Source: Warburgia ugandensis (Eukaryota > Streptophyta > Magnoliopsida > Canellales > Canellaceae). Taken from it: DNA of 64,000 nucleotides. Below the pieces are notes generated by a model. It was not told the DNA's origin. It did not search any database and saw only the letters and a list, made by a program, of their open reading frames with translations. The stretch covers positions 63,717,495-63,781,494 of the forward strand of contig CP141127.1 in assembly GCA_035236585.1 (NCBI GenBank), in the 5' to 3' direction. A program made the translations under genes and the position numbers. Each line of letters begins with the position of its first letter. Within the stretch, counting starts at the first letter, position 1. This document shows positions 58,889 through 64,000 of the stretch, piece after piece.

Positions 58889-58907
58889 TCTAATCCTACG
58901 TTCATAT

Positions 58908-60557
58908 CTATAATATCCAAGTGTTATTTAGATTTGTAGTATTTTCAATCCCTATATTCTCGGGGCCATTGTCATTTAACAATTTTTGGAAGTATATTTC
59001 CCACCTTTGTTTGATCTCGGCGTCTTTGACTAATACCCTTTGATCATCGCTTCTAATGCACCTAACATGCTCTAAGTCCTTACTCTTCGTTTCTCTTACC
59101 TTTGCAAGTTTAAACACATCTTTCTCACCTTCTCTTGTTCCTAGTCTATTATAGAGCTCATCATATGCTTTAAGTTTAGCCTCACTTACTATTCTCTTAG
59201 CAACGTTTTTAGCATTCTTATATTGTTCATAGTTTTCATTATTTCTAATCTTCTGCCATACTTTAAAATGCATTCGTTTTTCTTTAATAGCTTTTTGCAC
59301 TGTTTCATTCCACCACCATGTTTCCTTTGCTAATAGCCTTTTACCTTTAGATACTCCTAAGACATCTTTTGCCACTTTCTTAATGGACTCAGCCATATTA
59401 ATCCACATGGTATTTACTTCTGTTTCATAATTCCAATTTCCTTCTACCATCAACTTATTTTTGAATGAGGTTATTTTCTCTCCTTTTAAGTTCCACCACT
59501 TAGTTTTTGGATGCGTATTAAGTTCAGTTCTTTTACTCCATCTTTTGATATGAATATCCATAACCATTAACCTATGTTGTGAGGTTAAACTCTCACCGGG
59601 TATCACCTTACAATCCTTACATATAGATCGTTCATTATTCCTAAGTAGAAAAAAGTCTATTTGGCTTTTATGAAGTCCACTTTTAAAGGTTATTAAGTGT
59701 TCATCCCTCTTCTTAAAGAGTGTATTTGCAATGGATAGGTTATATGACAAAGCAAAATCGAGGATATTCTCCCCCATCTCGTTTCGTTCACCTATACCAT
59801 ACCCTCCGTGTATTCTATCATATCCTTCCTTATCTTTTCCTACATGGCCATTTAAGTCTGCTCCTATAAATATTCCCTCAGTATTGGGAATTTCTTGTAT
59901 GACTCCCTCCATATCTTCCCAAAACTGTCTCTTAATTATATCTTGTAGCCCTACTTGTGGTGCATATGCACTTATAATATTTATAATCTGCTCTCCTAGA
60001 ATCATTTTTATTATTATAATTCTATCACCGATTCTTTTAACGTCCACAACTTTATCCTTTAATTCCTTATCCACTATTATTCCTACGCCATTTCTATTAT
60101 TTTCCTTTCCTACGTACCATAATTTATACCCATCTATTTCTCTAGCTTTAGCCCCTTTCCACTTGGTTTCTTGGATACAAGCGATGTTGACTCTCCTACG
60201 TTTTATCGTGTCTACTAACTCCAAACTCTTACCTGTCAATGTCCCTATATTCCATGTAGCGATGCGAATCTTATGATTTGGAGATTCCCTATTTACTATC
60301 GCCTTTCTCGACCTCCATGGTATGAACCCATGTCCACTTTTCACCGCACACGGGTTCTGATGCAGCGCGTCGCTTCTGAGGGGACGCTCTAGCAGCCCTT
60401 GCCCATTTTTCACTACACCCGGGATCCGATGTAGCGCGTCGCTTCTGGGAGAACGCCCTAGCAACCCTTGCCTATTTTTCACTGCATCCGAGATCCGATG
60501 CAGCTCGTCGCTTATGGGGAACGCCCTAGCTTGAGCGAATTTCAGATTTCGATTCAT
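58908..60557 (-). CDS. RTE-3 ORF: AP-endonuclease and linker
   Basis: 549 codons from ATG 60557. Residues about 17-85 are three copies of a 23-residue unit (for example SDALHRIPGVVKNGQGLLER). An apurinic endonuclease domain follows: IRIATWNIGTLTGKSLELVD, NIACIQETKWKGAKAREIDG (catalytic QET), NIISAYAPQVG, GIFIGADLNGHVGKDKEGYD (DLN), FKSGLHKSQIDFFLLRN, with LTSQHRLMVMDI where an SDH motif is usual. Then a basic linker (KETWWWNETVQKAIKEKRMH, KVRETKSKDLEHVRCIRSDD). It ends at NLNNTWIL stop through a one-base insertion near 58915; the RT continues in another frame at 58888. Cuts target DNA for target-primed reverse transcription when intact. Confidence 0.93.
   Translation of the reverse strand: MNRNLKFAQARAFPISDELHRISDAVKNRQGLLGRSPRSDALHRIPGVVKNGQGLLERPLRSDALHQNPCAVKSGHGFIPWRSRKAIVNRESPNHKIRIATWNIGTLTGKSLELVDTIKRRRVNIACIQETKWKGAKAREIDGYKLWYVGKENNRNGVGIIVDKELKDKVVDVKRIGDRIIIIKMILGEQIINIISAYAPQVGLQDIIKRQFWEDMEGVIQEIPNTEGIFIGADLNGHVGKDKEGYDRIHGGYGIGERNEMGENILDFALSYNLSIANTLFKKRDEHLITFKSGLHKSQIDFFLLRNNERSICKDCKVIPGESLTSQHRLMVMDIHIKRWSKRTELNTHPKTKWWNLKGEKITSFKNKLMVEGNWNYETEVNTMWINMAESIKKVAKDVLGVSKGKRLLAKETWWWNETVQKAIKEKRMHFKVWQKIRNNENYEQYKNAKNVAKRIVSEAKLKAYDELYNRLGTREGEKDVFKLAKVRETKSKDLEHVRCIRSDDQRVLVKDAEIKQRWEIYFQKLLNDNGPENIGIENTTNLNNTWIL
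60360..60530 (-). repeat. RTE 69 bp tandem repeat, ~2.5-3 units
   Basis: On the plus strand the units start TGCAGCGCGTCGCTTCTGAG (60361), TGTAGCGCGTCGCTTCTGGG (60430) and TGCAGCTCGTCGCTTATGGG (60499), exactly 69 bp apart. The period is a multiple of three and stays open in the ORF. Confidence 0.95.
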
Positions 60558-60570
60558 GTCATGTTGGGGT

Positions 60571-60710
60571 TGCCATAGTTTTAAAAGCTGAAGATGATTT
60601 TCATTAAAATCATTAAAATCATCTTCAGCTTCACCCTTGCCGGCTGGCTACCTGACGCAAGGGTGGCCATATTTTAAGAAGCTGAAGATGATTTTCATTT
60701 CTCCCTCACA
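60571..60710. repeat. Inverted and direct repeats at RTE-3 5' end
   Basis: AAGCTGAAGATGATTTT (60585-60601) and AAAATCATCTTCAGCTT (60615-60631) form a perfect 17 bp inverted repeat with a 13 base loop. A further direct copy, AGCTGAAGATGATTTTCATT, lies near 60679-60698, preceded like the first by GCCATA(G)TTTTAA. Confidence 0.93.
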
Positions 60711-60745
60711 AAAGAAGAAAAAGAAGATATTCCATGTTGAGACAT

Positions 60746-62518
60746 AAAAGAAGAAAAAGGTGCAGAAAAATATTCTCGTGCATTGTCACTACGTAAAACA
60801 CGGATAGCAACATTAAATTGAGTTTGAATTTCAACACAAAATTGCTTAAAAATTGAGAATAATTCAGATCGATTCTTCATAAGGAATAACCACGTACATC
60901 GAGAATAATCGTCAATAAAGGTTACAAAGTACTGAAAACCCAAACTAGAAATAGTACGACTAGGACCCCAAACATCAGTGTGGACAAGGTCAAAGGGGGA
61001 CATAGCCTGATTATTGAGATGCTTTGGAAACGAAACACGAGTATGTTTTCCAAGCTGACAAGACTCACACTCAAGAGACGACAAAGTAGAAAAATGAGGG
61101 ACCATCTTTTGAAGTTTGGAGAGACTAGGATGGCCCAAACGATTGTGAATAAGAGTAGGAGAATCAGTGGAGATGCAAGTGGCAGGAGCTGTAGGTGATG
61201 TGAGATGGTAAAGACCTTGAGACTCACGCCCTGTACCAATCGTCTTCCCCGTACCCCGGTCCTGCAAGATTATAGTTTTATCATAAAAAGTGAGAGAGCA
61301 ATTAAGAGTTCGGGTCATTTTACTTATGGAAATAAGATTAAACAGGCACTCTGGTACATAAAGTACAGAGGTGAAAGGAAGAGTAGGAAGGGGATGAGTC
61401 AAACCAATTCCTTTAGCTACAGTTTTGGAACCGTTGGCTAGAGTGACAGTAGGTAAAGTAGAAGGACAAGTACGAGAGGAGAAAATGTGTTTGTTACCAG
61501 ATATGTGATCAAAAGCTCCAGAGTCTAGAATCCATGGGCCAATAGAAGAAGACTGAGTAAAGCAAACACTGGGATTACCAGTCTGAGCGACGAAAGCAAC
61601 GGAAGATGACTTGGCTGCCTAATACTGGAGGTACGCATCATAGTCACTAACAGTCAAGGTAATATTTTGAGATGTGGAGCCCTCAGATGAGTCAAGTAAC
61701 TGGATGTCAGATGATTGGACGATGTTAGCAGTGCGAGGAGGTCGCCCGTGTAGTTGGTAACACCGATCCCGAGTGTGTCCAATCTTATTACAATATGTGC
61801 ACTGAGGACGTTGTCCTCGGTTACGACCACCACCATGGCCACCTCTAGTGTTTGCTTGAGAAGCCAAAACTAAGGAATCTGAAGGGTAATCAAAAGTAAC
61901 TGCCTGAGTAGAGGAGATGCGTAACAAGCGGGCAAATACTTCATCCAATGAGGGCACCGAAGGGCTAGCCAGAATTTGATCTCTGACGGATTCAAGGTCA
62001 GGGCGGAGCCCAATGAGAGTCAACACCATGAAAACCTCATCAGTCTGTGTTTGTTGGGCTTCTACACCATCAGCAGGAGGCATTAGAGACAAGAACTCCT
62101 CCTTAAGGGACGCAATCTTTCCTATGTAAGTTGAAAGATCCATGTCCTATTGTCTAACATGAACAATGTCAGAAACAACTTCGTAAAAACATTAAATATC
62201 ATTCGTGTATAAGCCCTTGGCTTGGGTCCAAAATTTGAAACATGTTTTATAGGCGCAAAGATGATGTAAAACTTTGGGATCCACAGATTGCCATAATAGG
62301 CTGCATAATTGTGCATCAATCTTTTTCCATTGCACTTTGTCTGCAACAGAAATATCTTCCTCTTTCTTGACCAAATGGTCTTCATAACCTTGACCCATAA
62401 ACTATAATTCCATAGAGGCAGACCAAGACAGATAATTTGCACTACCAACTAATTTCTCCGACGTAATAACAGGAGATCCAGAAATTACGGAAGTGAAAAT
62501 ACCATTTTTAGAAGCCAT
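60746..62518 (-). pseudogene. copia-D gag, protease and integrase N-terminal half
   Basis: Starts ATG 62518 (MASKNGIFTSVISGSPVITS). One frame of 591 codons with exactly four stops, at 62404 (where MELWFMG is expected), 62194, 62149 and 61621. Gag: YEDHLVKKEEDISVADKVQW, DMDLSTYIGKIASLKEEFLS. Zinc knuckle CTYCNKIGHTRDRC near 61800-61755. Protease GPWILDSGAFDHISGNKHIF near 61542-61483 (DSGA intact). Pre-integrase NRLGHPSLSKLQKMVPHFST. Integrase: SPFDLVHTDVWGPSRTISSL, FVTFIDDYSRCTWLFLMKNR, RVLRSDNAREYF (D,D of the DDE triad). The frame runs straight into the target site of RTE-3 and is resumed in phase at 57400. Confidence 0.93.
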
Positions 62519-62720
62519 GATTACTTATCTAGGTGGTCTGCGGCGAAGATCAGCAGCATCAACAATCTGGTGGCAGTAGCAGTGATCTTGGAACACTAGA
62601 GATGACAGAGGGGTGACCGGTAAAGAAGCACGGTCGCCAAAGGAATTGCCGGAATGGATACACGGCCAAACCAAAAAAAAAGAGGAAAAGAAAAGGAGAA
62701 GGTAGATAATTAGGGTTTCT

Positions 62721-62738
62721 CTTATGGCTCTGATACCA
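62721..62738 (-). promoter_or_regulatory. copia-D primer-binding site
   Basis: Minus strand TGGTATCAGAGCCATAAG immediately after the 5' LTR, complementary to the 3' end of initiator-Met tRNA, the usual primer of plant copia elements. Confidence 0.93.
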
Positions 62739-62751
62739 TGTTAAAGTAGAG

Positions 62752-62846
<95 letters not shown>

Positions 62847-63005
62847 GGTGAATGTGTGTTGGTAATTTTGCACCTCACACTTACCACATATATATACTAA
62901 ACAAGGATAGTTACATGCTCCTAACTGTACAATGTGGGACTAAAAATAAAACAAAACTAAGACTAAGGCTAAGTAAAGCTATACAATACTATGCTATATT
63001 CAACA
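62739..63005 (-). repeat. 5' LTR of copia-D
   Basis: 267 bp, plus-strand ends TGTTAAAGTAGAGCC and GCTATATTCAACA. Same as the 3' LTR except for its much longer GA tract. Confidence 0.93.
62755..62842. repeat. (AG)44 microsatellite in copia-D 5' LTR
   Basis: Pure AG repeats; the 3' LTR has under 20 bp at the same place. Confidence 0.95.
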
Positions 63006-63880
63006 CATACAAAATACCTAAAACCATGCTGTGGTTGCTGCTTAAAATTCTCGATGATTTGCACTGCATCAATCACCTCTTCTTGAAAAGAACTCATCCT
63101 CAAGTTCTGAAAATCAAGCTACAAGTTAGGTGGCCACTTTACAAGTATCTCATAAAGACTGACCTTCTTTAAACTGTGATATTCTCTTCTAAGATTTCTT
63201 TTTGAAGAAAGAGATAACCATATTTTGTTACAAAATATAAAACTAAATCACCAATAGCGCTAAATCTGTTTGCTCTTTGAAAGATGGACCTTCAAAGAGA
63301 GTTTTATGACCGTTCTTGGTGGGAGTACTTTCCTGTCAGTTTCAGCACTTCTTTTTCACTACTATTTCGAGAATCATCATAGGGTTCCATTACACGTACC
63401 AATAATTAGTTTTTGGACCCCTTTTCTTTTTGGTAACTTGCTCTAGTATACTTTGTGGTTGCATAGCCCTTGGCAACCCTAATTGATTAGTTTCATCCTG
63501 AGCTATAGCAGCAGTTTTGGGCTAATTACTTGGAGGACAGCTCTATTCAGCCTTCTTTATTGGAGAGTTTGGACCAACCACAATATCATCATGCTCAGTT
63601 TGGGCAATATGGTTGCTCGCGGTAGTTGTTTGCTATTAACTGCTACATTTCTTCTTCTCCTATTTTTCCTTAGTTTCAAGGATGTTGGGTAGAGCTTGCA
63701 GATATTGCTTGAAAAGCATAGAAATAATTTCCTTCACCCCATTGTAACATCAGCAATCAACTTGTCCCGAAACTGTTGCAACTGCATGCCTTATTGCTGT
63801 AAATACTCAAATTTTGCGACTCCGTTTCCTTCTTTCCTGCAAACCTTCCTAGGTGCCATCGCTCTTGCTCTCATACCAAT
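63006..63880 (-). mobile_element. LTR-X internal region
   Basis: Minus strand from the PBS-like TGGTATGAGAGC (63878-63867) reads MAPRKVCRKEGNGVAKFEYL, stop, GMQLQQFRDKLIADV, which resembles the start of a Ty3/gypsy-type gag. Near 63100-63060 it reads ELEDEFFSRRGD in one frame. Fewer than 900 bp separate the two LTR regions, so the element is short or internally deleted (TRIM/LARD-like). Stops throughout. Confidence 0.45.
63867..63878 (-). promoter_or_regulatory. LTR-X primer-binding site (probable)
   Basis: Minus strand TGGTATGAGAGC, one base from the initiator-Met type TGGTATCAGAGC, two bases after an LTR end TCA (63881). Context supports it; the element is otherwise poorly defined. Confidence 0.55.
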
Positions 63881-64000
63881 TGAGGCAGCCAGAACTATAA
63901 TAAAGCTGATGTGAAGGACAAATCGTGGTTTCTCCTGGGGAAGAGAAACAGAGCTATGAAAGACTTCAGTAGATCAAAAACTTAATGTTCTCCAATTCTA
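63881..64000 (-). repeat. LTR-X 5' LTR, cut by window end
   Basis: TGAGGCAGCCAGAACTATAA onward. TATAATAAAGCTGATGTGAA, AGGACAAATCG and TTCTCCAA words match 54470-54560 in order. Confidence 0.55.

Larger units (their letters stand above)
57401..60728 (-). mobile_element. RTE-3: full-length RTE-clade LINE in copia-D integrase
   Basis: About 3.3 kb on the minus strand, flanked by a 17 bp target duplication ATTCC(T/A)TGTTGAGACAT (57384-57400 and 60729-60745). The 3' end is GATAAGGTCTTGATGATGATG-type with repeated GAT. The 5' end has a hairpin-like repeat region (60571-60710) and 69 bp tandem units (60360-60530). ORFs: endonuclease 60557-58908, RT 58888-58358 and 58321-58004, tail 57978-57432. It is the youngest insertion in this pile, since it sits within young copia-D. 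Confidence 0.95.
54869..63005 (-). mobile_element. copia-D: young Ty1/copia element carrying RTE-3
   Basis: Minus strand: 5' LTR 63005-62739, PBS, one gag-pol frame (62518 to 55082) interrupted by RTE-3, polypurine tract, 3' LTR 55074-54869. Target duplication CATAT (54864-54868) versus CATAC (63006-63010). Outside the GA tract the two LTRs look identical, indicating recent insertion. The size without RTE-3 and one target copy is about 4.8 kb, normal for copia. Four stop codons in the gag-protease part make it non-autonomous as it stands. Confidence 0.95.

Noticed and set aside
59731-60276. Plus-strand ORF of 181 codons
   Set aside because: Antisense shadow of the RTE-3 endonuclease ORF.
1-64000. 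Bacterial-type or novel multi-gene system (defence island, operon, CRISPR array)
   Set aside because: The window is plant nuclear DNA made of transposons and intron-split genes; no clustered ORFs, spacer arrays or operon structure exist.

Overview
The window is plant nuclear DNA. It has intron-containing host gene pieces (a DUF676 serine-esterase-like gene and a CIPK-like kinase remnant), Athila-type and Ty1/copia LTR retrotransposons, RTE-clade LINEs, Au-like tRNA-derived SINEs, and many long (GA)n/(CT)n tracts. Everything is AT-rich and intergenic in style, as in a large-genome angiosperm; the species cannot be told from the sequence. There are no rRNA genes, tRNA genes, CRISPR arrays or operons.

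Layout. 1-4542: 3' half of a decayed plus-strand Athila-like element (RT, RNase H, integrase, 3' UTR, probable LTR). 4543-21300: an old minus-strand copia fragment (copia-A) split by a 14.6 kb minus-strand Athila element (ATH2, 4931-19567). ATH2 has two LTRs of about 2.1 kb, a PBS, gag, protease, RT/RNase H and integrase, and its integrase is itself split by an opposite-facing solo LTR (9191-11167). About 250 bp of copia-A is present on both sides of ATH2. 21301-33066: low-copy sequence with a broken CIPK21-like kinase pseudogene (25448-26742), two SINE copies, a CT tract and several small tandem duplications. 33067-46640: a nested pile. Old copia-B (minus) is cut by RTE-1 (which carries a SINE), by copia-C (plus, TSD AGTGT) and by RTE-2 (plus, full length with an internal duplication of about 590 bp). 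46641-53326: the C-terminal exons of a DUF676 gene on the minus strand. Beyond 53326, apparently inside the next intron, lie a SINE, an RTE scrap, a short LTR element (LTR-X), a young copia-D (54869-63005) inserted in LTR-X, and RTE-3 inserted in the copia-D integrase.

The host coding content is the esterase gene, whose visible exons read cleanly, and the dead kinase copy. All else is transposon sequence, mostly disabled by stops and frameshifts. The nearest to functional are copia-D (LTRs identical by eye outside the microsatellite; one reading frame broken by four stop codons plus RTE-3) and RTE-3 (one long ORF, then a frameshift, a stop and later frame changes). I found no previously undescribed multi-gene system. 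The most interesting features are structural: the 250 bp flank duplication around ATH2, the RTE-family 69 bp tandem repeats and 5' hairpin, the RTE-2 tandem duplication, and the transposon-loaded esterase intron.
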